64,000 bases of DNA from Guyanagaster necrorhizus (taxonomy: Eukaryota; Basidiomycota; Agaricomycetes; Agaricales; Physalacriaceae), in contig NW_025064902.1 in assembly GCF_019112545.1 (NCBI RefSeq), forward strand, positions 356,623-420,622, given 5' to 3'. A model generated the notes under the pieces. It was not told the DNA's origin. It worked only from the letters and a program-made list of their open reading frames with translations, and made no database searches. Below, in pieces: positions 11,675-22,412 of this stretch. Positions within the stretch are counted from its first letter, which is position 1; every line of letters begins with the position of its first letter. The position numbers and the translations under genes are program-made.

Positions 11675-12742
11675 CTAGAAGCGGTCAACGAGGGAGTAGT
11701 GTCTCGAAGAGAACGAGCTTACATCCTTCGCATACGCCTCTAATAGCATTTGCACCCTCTCTTTGCTCCAGCCATATTTCGTCTCCATCTTCGTCCTCAA
11801 CGCACCAGGAGCAGTGAGATACCTTGAAACTCGGACCTTTTCTCCTGGTGGCATAGAATTCCATGCCGCTATCGACTGCGGGAATGGATACGTGGATTTC
11901 ACGCCCCCCCATGCACCTCCATCCGTTTGATGTACTATAGGCCCTGGAGTATACATACCAGTAGACGGCCACGGTGGGGAGGCTTTCACCGGAAATGAAT
12001 CGGGATCACATCGTCCCTGCAATATCCGCCAAGGACTGAGACGAACTAGACGGGCTTCGCGTTCTCGTCTGATATCTTCGTTCCAAGGTTGTATGAAGTA
12101 ACTGTGCATGAAACGGTTGTAGGAGAGAGACTGAAATGAACAGAAAGAAACGTCAGTAAAATACTTGATGGCTGCCTTCCTTCAATGGGAGGCTGGGTTA
12201 ATAGGCCGACCATTAGAGATCAGACCCACGCCAGTCACTCTGCAGCACCTCTTACACATTTCAAGGAGCGTGCGAGTAATCACTCACCTCTATTTGCCCG
12301 GCAACAGCTGATTCTTGCGGACCGTTTTCGCAGCCGGGAAGGTTAACTTGTGTCTCATCAAAAGAGTGGTACCGTCCCAATGCGTCGTCAAAATATTCTT
12401 CAGTATGCTTGTCGTATAATCGGCTAAGATTTCGAGAATGCTCATCCTCGAGTTCAGCGGTACGCTCCTTGATATAGTTAAAATCACGTGCTGATTGCCT
12501 TAGGTCAGCTTCCATGGCTTCTAAACTGACGAATTTTGGGAAGCATAGAAAGATGAAGACAAAGTCTGAATAACTTACGATGGAATTCCGATATTTTGAT
12601 TTGCTACAATATCAGAGGCAACGGCATCCAATCTTTCAAGGCGGTCTTGGAGTCGAAATTCTGCCCGCTTCGTAGGAAGAATCCGGCCCCTCGAGATTGG
12701 GGGCAAATATGGATTGCTGTACATGTACTCCTGCGATATCAT
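11675..12742 (-). CDS. Conserved-looking protein of unknown function, about 260 residues
   Basis: Three exons splice cleanly: MISQEYMYSNPYLPPISRG through NQNIGIPS (from 12742), then LEAMEADLRQSARDFNYIKE through AVAGQIE, then SLSYNRFMHSYFIQPWNED to the end SLVDRF at 11675. The first half is rich in Arg, Glu and Leu and predicted helical (KRAEFRLQDRLERLDAVASD), and the middle may be a coiled coil. The C-terminal half is rich in Trp and Pro. I saw no signal peptide or membrane segment. The clean splicing and the even, constrained-looking composition suggest a real gene, but I do not recognise the family. An upstream alternative start cannot be excluded. Confidence 0.68.
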
Positions 12743-14475
12743 GCCTTTTTGTCACACTAAACTTTCGGGGGAAAGATGGATATCGACCTGTAACGGGTGT
12801 TGATGGTGGTTGAGACTAAGCCTAATTTGAAAATGGGTCTATCCGGCTCGGTCCGGTCTTCTTTTTCTCAGACTCCCACTGGTCTAAACTTCTATTTCTT
12901 ACCTTGCTACTGGCAATTATTTTTCCTTCCGACTCGGACCGCTGCAGACTCGGATATTCTGGTACTTGTAGGCCGTATCGTCATTCAGCAATTTCGAAAT
13001 GTCCTTTGCTTCAGTTCAAACCGTCGGCCTACTTCTCCATTCCGTGAATGCGAACCCATTTGGCTGTAGTCACAAATCATCATTTTTCAATATTCGTTCT
13101 CTGGAGTTACGCTCACTGTCAAGTATATTCAGTATGTGGTTCCACCTATGAGTGCTGATGGCTGTTTTATATCCAGATTACCTGATCCTTGTTACAGTCT
13201 GAGCTAATCGACGGTATACGTGTCTCTCGAGATATTTAATCTGTTGCTTGATGCCATCAGGCTGTCCAACACACCACAATTCTCAGCCCTCCGATTTCTC
13301 CCTCATTTCATTGGCCTACATGTCATGTTATACACTTTGACGTCAGTCGTCTACAGATTTATAATCCTAGTTCCTTGCTAGGTGCGCGAGGCACGCATCT
13401 ATAATCCCATAATTTCTGTTACTCTTATCCATATGAAAGCAGGTCATATTATCTTTCTAGTACCATTCGAACGCCTACCGATTCCTTCTCATACCCAACA
13501 TACCAATGATGTTTTCTGTCAAGCAATCATTCTTACTGTTCCGTCTGTGTCCATTTGTATGGTCAATGCATTGGCCGGAGAAGGTAAGTCTTTCTTCGGC
13601 AATGCCGCTCTTGTTCTGACCAGAGTTCCCAGCCATTCGGTACTCAGTACAGTCCCAACGGCATCCTGGAGGCCTGCGACACTCCTTTGCAAGACATCGA
13701 CCACTTCGTCACGTTTTCTACACACCAATTCTGCCGAAAATGAAGCTGGCGGCGGAGGCTAAAAAGCATATATTAGGTATTATATGACTTCGCCGTCCAG
13801 ATGGCATCTCCTTCATTCCCATGGCATTTGATGAAACAATAAAGAACAAAATCTCGACGGCAAAGGATGTGAGGTAGACTATTAATATAAACCCATTACT
13901 CATCTATACTCCCATGTCCCCCGAGAACGGCGCTCTGCTGTGCGCGTTGGAGCTAAGTCCCTCCATCTGTAACATCAGAACGAGGTAGTTACGGCAATGA
14001 GATGCTGTGAAAGGAGATGACCATGGGGTCCGTGTTCCAGTTCATGAAACTTCGCTGTTTTCTAACAGTGGATGTTATGATGGATACCATACACCCACTC
14101 ACCTATGCTCGTATCTGTGGTACTAAGGCCGTCTACTATGTGGATAGAAGGCTGCTCACGGCATCATTGGAGCGCGGGGCGCGATAAACCTTATCTATCG
14201 TTCTTCATATTCATCAACTGGCAGCTGCAATGATCACTTCCGGTTTTCTCTCGTATAATTTCATGGCGCTGCAACATTGGTCTCTTGTCCAATGCCATAT
14301 CCTGTACCGGATTTCCGTTCGATGGCAGCAGTGCATTCGATACCACGCCCTCCGAATGTCCGCGCGGTTCTCAAGTTGAACTATGCTGTGGTCCATCAGT
14401 ATCACAAATATCACCTGCCTAAATTCGAATGGGATATTACAGTAATCATAGCGCAATAGGAATCGCTCTAACGGT
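12743..14475. other. Mostly non-coding interval before the inverted repeat
   Basis: No intact gene recognised. One candidate relic (13509-13744) is listed separately. The last part (14200-14475) abuts the outer edge of the left arm and has no counterpart beside the right arm. Confidence 0.4.
13509..13744 (+). pseudogene. Possible truncated RlpA-like secreted protein relic
   Basis: A signal-peptide-like start (MFSVKQSFLLF, with a second frame giving SICMVNALAGE), a good intron (gtaagt to ccag) and then YSPNGILEACDTP with DHFVTFSTHQF recall the first half of the double-psi barrel family (Y..G-GACG.....D.VVA....F). The frame must shift once, and a stop follows after HQFCRK, so the second half of the domain is missing. 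The similarity is short and the call is tentative. Confidence 0.28.
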
Positions 14476-14630
14476 TCTTTGCCAGAAGTGACACGAGCGG
14501 TCCAGGTAAAGAGTGGAACGACCCTTTGATGAGATTTATCAGATATCCACAACTGTCCTCTCATTCGAGGTGAAACGCGTTCAAAGTCTCTCTTCTTAAG
14601 CGGTGCACCTGTTGCCGACCGTCCTTGACC

Positions 14631-15287
14631 ATGCGTACCGCTATGTACTTCGTCTTCTTGCCCATCATTGTGAATCTTGCTATGAAGCTCATCGTGTGGA
14701 CTTTACTTGTGCCCCGTGAAACCCCCGTTGACTACAGTAAGTATTTTCATCTCGTACTGTGAATCATAAGTATGAGCCCGTATATTTATTGATTTTCTGC
14801 AGCTTACGACGATGACGACTTCCCTTATGAATGGCCTATTCCCAAACCAGACACCATCTTGCTTGCTATCGAAGATTCTTCTGCCCGATTCAAAATTCAA
14901 GGCGCAGATGCAGATGCGGAATGGGCCAGTCTCGTCCCAGGCGACGGCCTTCTTCATCTCGGTGACCGACAGCGTCCTTTTACGCTCGGAATGTTCCATC
15001 AGCTGCAATGCCTCAACATTCTTCGCAAAGGCATTCTCGAAACTTATCACTCATATCCCCTTTCTGACAGTGAACTTGTCGCTCACTGTCTGAATTACTT
15101 ACGACAAATCGTAACCTGCCATTCTGACACCTCGCTTGAGCCAGCGACGGGTCGTAATGTGAAAGTCCATCCGGACGCTTATGTATGTAATGACTGGGAG
15201 GTTGTTTATCGAGAGGCAGAGCATAACCAGCGCGACTTTGAAGAGAATCGGAGGCGTCAGGACAAGAATCATTATGTCTCGCGTTAG
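14631..15287 (+). CDS. DUF3328 (UstYa-like) membrane-anchored oxidase-like protein, HxxQC variant
   Basis: Two exons (14631-14736, 14803-15287) give 196 residues. An N-terminal membrane anchor (AMYFVFLPIIVNLAMKLIVW) is followed by a lumenal domain with both DUF3328 signatures: FHQLQCLNILRKG near residue 120 and AHCLNYLRQIVTCHSDTSLEP near 147-167, then VCNDW near 182. UstYa-family proteins modify ribosomally made peptides in ustiloxin-type pathways (oxidative cyclisation), and the motifs are usually written HxxHC and YCLDxLRQ-like. Here the first motif has Gln in place of the second His, which may alter activity. The right-arm copy is 48884-49540. The neighbouring secreted peptide on the opposite strand begins at 15762. 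Confidence 0.8.
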
Positions 15288-15534
15288 ATTTTGACTCTAG
15301 TTCTACTTCGTCAATATAACAAAGCACGAGCCTCTGAAATTTATACATAATGCTAAGATTCATCATAACAGTTACTCAAGTACTCAAGGACCATATAAAT
15401 TTATAAAATTTACATAGAAAGCCGATAACCAAATCCTAAAACGAATAAATCCTAGGACCCTCAGCTCCAGAGACTAGGGCATAGTAGGAACTATTCAGTA
15501 CCAAAAATATCTCCAGTCTTAAGCTCCGTCAACT

Positions 15535-15762
15535 TCATCCGAAGCCCTGTACAGTATCGCGGGCCCCATCGTTGGCTCTGGAAGCACACTCCGTGCTACT
15601 ACGATCTTTATTTATCAAGCTGGATACAATTAGTGAACTCAAGTACTCACCACCTACTACTGCGTCAGGCTTGGATCGGCTAGGAGCGCAGAGTGACGAC
15701 GTAGGCAGGAATGTCGCCACAAAAGTCATCTGAATTAAGAGGATGGGAATAACCGCATTCAT
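15535..15762 (-). CDS. Small secreted peptide, candidate precursor
   Basis: An ORF of 75 codons begins with a signal peptide (MNAVIPILLIQMTFVATF then LPTSSLCA). An in-frame 45-nt sequence with gtgagt donor and ataaag acceptor may be an intron, and splicing it gives 60 residues ending DTVQGFG. The mature part is short and hydrophilic with several Arg/Lys and a single Cys (TECASR). The right-arm copy (48409-48636) keeps the frame but has P to S, C to S and N to K changes. No homology or repeated core was recognised. Its position between two UstYa-like genes makes it the natural candidate substrate in this module, which is inference only. Confidence 0.5.
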   Translation of the reverse strand: MNAVIPILLIQMTFVATFLPTSSLCAPSRSKPDAVVGGEYLSSLIVSSLINKDRSSTECASRANDGARDTVQGFG

Positions 15763-16271
15763 TTTTCACTGACGTTGGTGGTATGCGGGAAGGATGGTAG
15801 ATTGTACTGCCTGGGACTTCGAAGATACGAGCCTATATACTGTCTGAGTTGGCGGATGTCGGTTGTCACTTACAAACATAAACTAGAATACATTGACAGG
15901 ACTTAGCAATGGGCGGCATAAGTATTACAGCCCGGTCTACATCATGATTGGATTAGGGCTACTCAAACGTTATCATGGATGGCAGACCGAGAATTATTTG
16001 TGCGCTAGTAATGGTACAGTACCTATTCCTGACACCTGGTCCGATAAGTTTCGATACTTACCCTTGATATCGGGCCGTCTTGATATCACCATCATGATGA
16101 TTCCTCGGCAAAACTTCTGGGGTCTCAGCCACTTCCATTACCGATCATTCGATCATGATAACCAGAGATTCTATGCCTGAGACACATGAGCAGCGGCCGG
16201 GTATCAAGAAGTCACGTAGTCATCTTAAAAGAACATTTCTGGTTCTCTCGGATTTAGATACCGTCACCGGA

Positions 16272-17315
16272 ATGTCCTTCTTTAACTTCCAAATTGTTTC
16301 CCCCACTTTTCTGACCAGTCTGTCCTTATAGTTGAATTATATTACTGAAATTAAATCTCTTATTTCAGGTATTCAGCTCGATGAGATCGTCGCGATTGCT
16401 ATTCGAGCCTATGACACCAGTAAGTTATGAGCTCAAATAAACGGCGAATGATCTTTATATATGACCTTCCTTTCAGACCCCACTATCCGTGCAATGACTG
16501 GCGGAAACAAGGCTCTGTACGATCCTTTTTTAAGAGCCGTAACCCGGGCACTGCTACTCGAAGGCAAGGTATGGCTCGCTGCTTCGGATGGTAGGATCCT
16601 TGGAGTTCTTGGAGGCTTCGGTCCGGGGACATTTCTTTGGGCAACGTCAGTTTCTCTTGGACCACATATGTCATAGATGGTCATTTGCTCACGGTTACAC
16701 ATTGCATGCTTAGAGAGGAGCAACGTGCCTTAGGATTCAACAATGCCTATGCTCGCCTTACGGAAGAAACAAAATATTGGTGGCAGAATATTGTACGTTT
16801 TTGAACCAGGTAATCTTCGGCATTCGCTCAAGATGGGTTTCCTATTAGTATGGGCCGCAGATCAAGGAATTCATGGATAACGCTCTTGGGGCAACCGTCT
16901 GTGCAGCTCCGTCTGGATCTCTAAGAAATTTGACGCATATTTTAAGGCAAATCTTGATGGATGGATGACACCACTGTTGGCGGTAGATCCGCCATATCAG
17001 CGCCGTGGAATCGCGACCGCCATGTTCAAAGAAATGACCCAACAGGTGAGTCTTGAATATCGTAGCTATTTTCCGTTCTCCAGGCTTAGAACGCCCCTTA
17101 GGCAATCCAAGATAAGGCTATCATGATAGTGGGTGCAGACAGCGATCTCAACGTAAGTGACATTCTGTGCACAGAACCGCCTGGGAATTTGTGAAAAATA
17201 AACCTAGGTCGGCATCTATGAGAGTTTCGGATTTGAACTTAAGGGTAGGACTGTTCTTCCGAGCTCTGTCAAAGGGGAGAGCCAGCCACTTTTTGCATTG
17301 AAGAAAATTCCTTAA
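16272..17315 (+). CDS. GNAT-family N-acetyltransferase
   Basis: Eight exons splice into 651 nt (216 residues): 16272-16317, 16369-16419, 16477-16645, 16714-16792, 16849-16896, 16947-17045, 17102-17152 and 17208-17315. The acetyl-CoA motif A is clear at about residues 145-155 (LLAVDPPYQRRGIATAMF). Motif B follows as VGIYESFGFELKGRT near 182-196, the usual Y..GF of GNAT enzymes. The N-terminal part has the AIAIRAY helix typical of fungal small-molecule GNATs. Substrate unknown. Two introns use gtctgt donors. The gene occupies a 1,331-bp block missing from the right arm. A dead paralog interrupted by copia lies at 26787-32095. Confidence 0.85.
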
Positions 17316-17425
17316 TGCAGTGTCTAATCATAATTTTCAATGTTGTAAATAATCGATCCATACACATGAAATTGACATAACTGAAGAACGAGCAATAAGA
17401 ACAAGTTACCCAAGTCATGACCTTT

Positions 17426-17769
17426 TGTTGGAGGATATCCATATGTATACCCATACCTTTACCTTTTCGATCGTCACCTGTTCTCTTTTGATTATCACCT
17501 ATTCTTACTTACCACATACACACACCCCCTGTTGTTACCCGATCACCTATATAGCCTGGCCATAGATGCCTGTATACCTCAGTTGTTTCACCTACACTGT
17601 GCCTGACTGAGGCATGTATACTGTTATCATGTCCCTTACTATATTACTCACCATCATTCGTAGACTCTTATTTATATTCTTCTGTAAATAGGTACAGTAC
17701 TTATCCAATACAGTTGTTTCACCTATGCTGTGCCTGACTGAGACTCTTACTGATATTCTTCTGACAATA
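17426..17769 (+). mobile_element. Compound solo LTR of copia type, 344 bp
   Basis: Starts TGTTGGAGGATAT, ends ctgacaata, and is flanked by a perfect 5-bp target duplication CCTTT (17421-17425 and 17770-17774). Near 17693 the LTR end is followed by a second, shorter piece of the same LTR, so the unit is compound. The same unit and flanking duplication occur in the right arm (47733-48076). Confidence 0.8.
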
Positions 17770-17953
17770 CCTTTCTTTATCCCCACGGTGTCACTTGATG
17801 AACAAAATGTAAGATTGTCATGGAAAATAATAGTGTAGTTAATGCTACAGAAGAGCATAAATCGTAGGAACGGGAGCACCATACAAAACATCAAAAGCAG
17901 AACGTAATAGTGGATCAATGAAAGAAGATTCAGTTGGCGACACGCGATGCCAT

Positions 17954-19134
17954 TCAAACCATATCTTCACCGGACTCCTTGGTTGTCAGCGCTACGACAA
18001 TTCGAGCTCTTCCATCGTTCGATGCCGCAGCAGATGAAAACGTTCTAGAGCTATTAACTCTGAAAGAGTCGGAGAACCTATCTACCATGTCTTTGTTCCA
18101 TGCTATACCCATTGCTACGCGAGTAATAATGAGCTGGGGAGAAAGTGCCTGTAGACTGTCAGTATATAGGAATATCTATTGTGATACGTTGACTCACCAC
18201 CATGACCCCCCAAATTCCGGCGAATACTTGCTGAGAGGGGCTTTTTACAGCAAAGGCAACAACATACACGACACCAGATATCGTGAAAGGAGCTGCAGAC
18301 TCAAGCATCATGGCAGAGATGCCGGTGTAAGTGTTCGTCAGCTCAGAGGGAAGAGTTTCGCGGGAAACTTTGTGGAACGACAACAGACGATAGCAGATAA
18401 GGGCGGTGACGATGACGTTGAACCCCACGGTCAAGCAAATCCAGGCGATAGCAAAATTAATAGGAAGACCAAAGAAGAGTGTCGATTCTGGGACCGCACT
18501 TTGCACAATTGTAATAATGATCATAGCTAGAGCAGAGAGTTAGCGATGATGAGTCTAATGACTTGCAGATCTCAAATTTACGGACCTGTCGATGCCAGCA
18601 AAACAAGAAAGGGAAAGCCTACCACCCATATATTGGAATTATAGATTATGTAGCAACGATACAGCTGGGTTTGGAGTTATTTTAAGCATTTATTCCCGAG
18701 TATGCACATGTGTAAACCCACCAGAAGGCCGTCTCCCATGATATTAGCAAAGGACACGGAGGCAGTACCCCATATTTCGTACCAGTCCGAGGAATGGTCA
18801 GCGAAGTATGCTGGAGCACCACCTGGATAATCAGGATACTGAATCCACATGAGTTGTCCGAGTTGCATGTTGGTTCCACCTCCGATGGCAGTGAGCACTA
18901 CGAGGATCGCGCCAAAGAGGATATAGAAATTTCTCTGCTTTTTAACTGGGTTCTTGAGCAAGTAAACGAAAGACTGCACGTAGAGACAGATCTGAGCTCC
19001 TGCGACATAGGTAAGCAGCATCGTTCACTATCTTCACATGGAAAGTGATGACAGAAACACGTACCAAACACTATAGAGCCAACAATAATTGACACATAGA
19101 TTGCGCGCTGCGTCTCCAAATCAGAATTGGCCAT
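17954..19134 (-). CDS. Seven-helix membrane protein, YRCY/WRCW-type agaricomycete family
   Basis: From ATG at 19134 (MANSDLETQRAIYVSIIVGS) five exons follow: AQICLYVQSFVYLL, an FYILFGAILVVLTAIGGG helix, ASVSFANIMGDGLL, then LYRCYIIYN with WVVGFPFLVLLAS, FAIAWICLTVGFNVIVTAL, LESAAPFTISGVVYVVAF and WGVMV, then ALSPQLIITRVAMG. The result is seven hydrophobic helices and a soluble Ser-rich tail ending ESGEDMV. The GD-LL, [LW]RCY/W, LESAA and PQLIITRVA blocks recur in many agaricomycete membrane proteins of unknown function, including the genes at 34181 and 38798. It could be a sensor or receptor, without direct evidence. The copy in the right arm (46151-47331) has the same 1,181-bp length. Confidence 0.78.
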
Positions 19135-19573
19135 TAGACTTGGAAGCTAAGGTGTCCTTTGATGAGGGATATCATGGAGAACATCATTCGTTTCAACTTA
19201 TACCTTGGGCCGTCACTGACTTCGAAGTTTAAGTTTGGAAGGAAAAATACCTACGACCACGTGCTTACTCCAGTGATAATGATCTTGCCGCCCATCACGA
19301 TTCTGATTCATATACGCCACCGTTGTATCTATAGTAGACCATGCCGTCCAATGTGATGATGATGAACTCCCAGTCGCCAGTCAATACTATTAATTGACAG
19401 CTTCTGATTCCGAATCGATTTGCTCAATACAGGCCATTCAAACAGTAAGTACTTATTTGACAAGACTTGAATGTATAAAGTCATGTAGATATCGAATACT
19501 GTACCAGCCCCTCCATCCATCGTAGAAATCATTCTCTCTCTTATTCGTCTCCCGAATAACTGTTGTTTCTGAA

Positions 19574-20267
19574 ATGGAAATGAAAGGGTATTCATATATA
19601 CAAGCTGTTATTGCTGTCACGAGCGTGGCCTCGCTATGCTTCTCATCATATTTCTTCCTATCGACATTCGATCTTCTTCACTCCAATCCTCCTCACAGTG
19701 ATATCATACGTCTCCCATATGGACGACGAGATCATAGTACGTACTCTTTACTAGCTGACTGAGTTTCCAAACCTTGACTTGGTTGTAGCATTCATTTCAG
19801 ATGACGTCCCACTTTACTTTCCTTCGCAAGCTGGTTTAGCTGCCATGTTCATTGAAGAGACCGTCCATTACTCCTTTGATGATGCTGGCTACAATGAATG
19901 GTGGATCGGAGAAGCCGAGGGAAATGGAACAGTTCGCTTGGGCCCCCAGAACCGCCTTTTCTCCGTCTCTTTTTGGCATCAGCTGCATTGCCTGAGGGTG
20001 ATGCATGCAGGTTTCAAGGCCGAGGTCGTGTCCCTTGATGACCTGCTGCACGCACAGCACTGTCTCAATCTTCTCAGGCAATGGATTCTTTGCCATGCAG
20101 ATACTGCCTTGGAACCAAACGACTTCACCCAAAGGAACTTCAAATACGATCGCGGTAATCAGTTACATGTTTGCAACGACTGGGATACACTATATGCTGA
20201 GGTATCTCAAAACTGGCATGATTGGGTACGAACGTGGCAACTGAAGAACTTTAACGCAACAACGTAA
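19574..20267 (+). CDS. DUF3328 (UstYa-like) protein with canonical HxxHC motif
   Basis: Exons 19574-19736 and 19789-20267 give 213 residues. A membrane anchor (IQAVIAVTSVASLCFSSYFF, residues about 9-28) precedes the lumenal domain. FWHQLHCLRVMH near residue 125 carries the canonical HxxHC, and AQHCLNLLRQWILCHADTALEP near 150 and VCNDWDTLY near 185 complete the DUF3328 pattern. In characterised fungal pathways UstYa/UstYb homologs act on RiPP precursors in the secretory route. The gene lies between the seven-helix gene and the one-pass membrane protein, divergent from the former. The right-arm copy (45018-45711) differs by two residues in the main exon (S to F, M to T). Confidence 0.85.
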
Positions 20268-20520
20268 CGTTTATATCACTCCTTCAAACAATTTCAACTG
20301 AATATAGTATCCAGGGAAGATAATTAAACACCTTATGACATCATGTATAATCACATGTATTTTGTAGCATCAAAAACAGTACAAGGCGATGAACTTAGAC
20401 AAACTCGTAGTTTCAGTGAATGCATTGTAACCAAGGTGCGAGATTGCCTAGGAACGGCATCATCTTGTCTGCCGCTGTAAAATATAGAAGCCTATGCGTA
20501 TACAGTCAGCGACCGCCTAA

Positions 20521-21504
20521 CTAGAAATCATTCGGACTACCAAACTCTGCGGTGCGTTCACCGATAACATCAAGATAGCAGGGATAGTGAACACAGCTGA
20601 GTTCGAAAGTGAGATATGTGCCGGATGGGCAGTAGAACGGAGGGCCTTCTACTGTACGTCCATCAGAAATATTGAGCAAACCAACATGCATCCTGGCAGA
20701 AGGCAAGCTTCCCCATGAGAGCCTCTTCGTTCGGAGTCGACGGTCAAAGGGGATCATGGATATTTCGATAGATGTGATGTTGCTCTGATCATCGGCTATG
20801 GCCGGACTCTTAAATGAGTCGGGGGCAGGCAATGTGAACGCGAAAGTGCAATTCTCCAAGCCATAATCTTGAGCTCTGAATTGTACAATTGTACTGAGCT
20901 AATGTCATTGGATAAATGAAACCTTGAGTGACTAGCAGATAAAGAACAAAATCAATCTCACCCGGTCATTAAGGAGGTAGTGTTGGTAGACTAATTGACT
21001 ATAGCCGAAACTCTCGTCAGCATACACGTCCACTGGTTGTGGAAAGAACCTATCCGGTTCATAACGGGAGACCTGCCCAACAAGTAAAGGCAGATTATAG
21101 ACAGGTGTTTTGAGGACAAAGCTCGAAGAACGATTCTGATAGAGCTTGTCGAGGTTTGTATACGCGTTCCTCAGTGGAAGAGCGTCTGGGGAGATTGTGG
21201 TCTGAAAACCCCATACACCGGACCGCAAGGTAGCGAGAATTACGATGGCGATGCAGTCGATGACTGTGCATAGGACAAAAATGTAAAGAACCCAAGTCGT
21301 ATAGAGGTAACGAGGTGTGTCCTTCGTGCGGCCATTGTCTGATAAGGTACCATGAGTAGTAAGTATTTCGCCAGAGCTAGACTACATACCAAGTACAGAG
21401 GTCTCGGACGACTGAGAGGAGTCATCAGAAAGGTGCAGCTCACTAGCTACTTGGTCCAAAGCAATGTACTGATGACGATCACGTTGGCGCAAGGCAGCAA
21501 ACAT
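20521..21504 (-). CDS. One-pass membrane protein with ENCT beta-rich ectodomain (agaricomycete family of unknown function)
   Basis: Three exons: MFAALRQRDRHQYIALDQV with an acidic Ser-rich cytosolic stretch; then a membrane helix (YIFVLCTVIDCIAIVILATL) and an ectodomain; then LSTIVQFRAQDYGLENCTFAF through LSWGSLP and GTYLTFELSC to EFGSPNDF. The ENCT, LSW-LP-R-, and T-FEL-C blocks are seen in a large set of agaricomycete proteins that often sit beside DUF3328 genes (from general knowledge of such genomes, not checked here). Function unknown. The 984-bp gene is duplicated intact at 43781-44764. The start could also lie slightly upstream. Confidence 0.72.
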
Positions 21505-21822
21505 TCCTGATACTACGAGTGAGAACGATACTTCAGTATCTGAGTGTGTCGACAAGAATTGCTTATATTTATGGCGGCCAAGGATCTGACAATGATGTGC
21601 GGCGGGTGAACAAGGAAATCGACAGAGACAGGGTGAAAGCGTGATTTGATGATCGACTCGATGCACGTATTAAGAGAGGAAAACGATTGGGAGTGAGGTA
21701 ATACTCTCGTATATAATATCGGCGAAGTTGGTTGGACCAGGCTGGTGGCTCCTGATATGGGCGGTGATACCAGGGAGCACACTGCTTCGTCCAAGTTGGC
21801 CATCGCGTAAGATACATCAACA

Positions 21823-22085
21823 TGTTGGAGGATATCCGTATATGTCCATACCTTTACCTTTTCGATCGTCGCCCGTTCTCTTTTGATTATCACCTATTCT
21901 TACTTACCATATATACACACCCCCTGTCGTTACCCGGTCACCTATATAGCCTGGCTGTAGATACCCATGTACCTCAGTCGTTTCACCTATGCTGTGCCCG
22001 ACTGAGGTACGTATACCATTATCATGTCCCTTACCATATTACTCACCATTATTTGTAGACTCTTACGTATATTCTTCTGTCAATA
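21823..22085 (+). mobile_element. Solo copia-type LTR, 263 bp
   Basis: Begins TGTTGGAGGATATCCG, ends tctgtcaata, flanked by CAACA on both sides (21818-21822 and 22086-22090). The right arm has the same LTR at 43194-43462 with the same flanks, so it inserted before the arms duplicated. Confidence 0.85.
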
Positions 22086-22412
22086 CAACAACATTCCAAT
22101 GAGGTAACTGACGAATCCAAAAATTCGTCAGGAAGGTCATAGATCACACCGCTTGACGAACCGATCTGTTCAGGGCTATGTCGAGAGTAAAAATTCCGTC
22201 GGCTCGTCATTCTCGAGATGGGAAATCACTTCTACGGAATCTCACGGCAAACAACTGAGAGGAGATGAAGTGTCATCTTTCCCAAGAAGGTGGAGTTAAC
22301 GAGATCATCGTCTCTGATGTACAAGAGCGAAAGAGCGCACGATATTCCTCCATCACTGGCAAACATGGAGAAGGTCCATCCAGCTTCGGTGATATCTGCG
22401 AAACAACGACAT

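Larger units (their letters stand above)
14476..22412. repeat. Left arm of a large inverted repeat (about 7.9 kb)
   Basis: The reverse complement of this stretch recurs at 42868-49697. Homology starts near 14476 (ttctttgcc) and ends at 22412 (acaacgacat). Every gene in it has a near-identical copy of the same length in the other arm. This arm contains a 1,331-bp block (16011-17341, the GNAT gene) absent from the right arm, and lacks the 217-bp insertion found at 47340-47556. Encoded proteins of the two arms differ by only a few residues. Confidence 0.95.

Noticed and set aside
22265..22412. Open frame starting MKCHLSQEGGVNEIIVSD shared by both arms (also minus strand at 43014)
   Set aside because: It runs across the inner border of the repeat into unrelated sequence with different C-termini, has no signal or domain, and is best explained as arm sequence that happens to be open.
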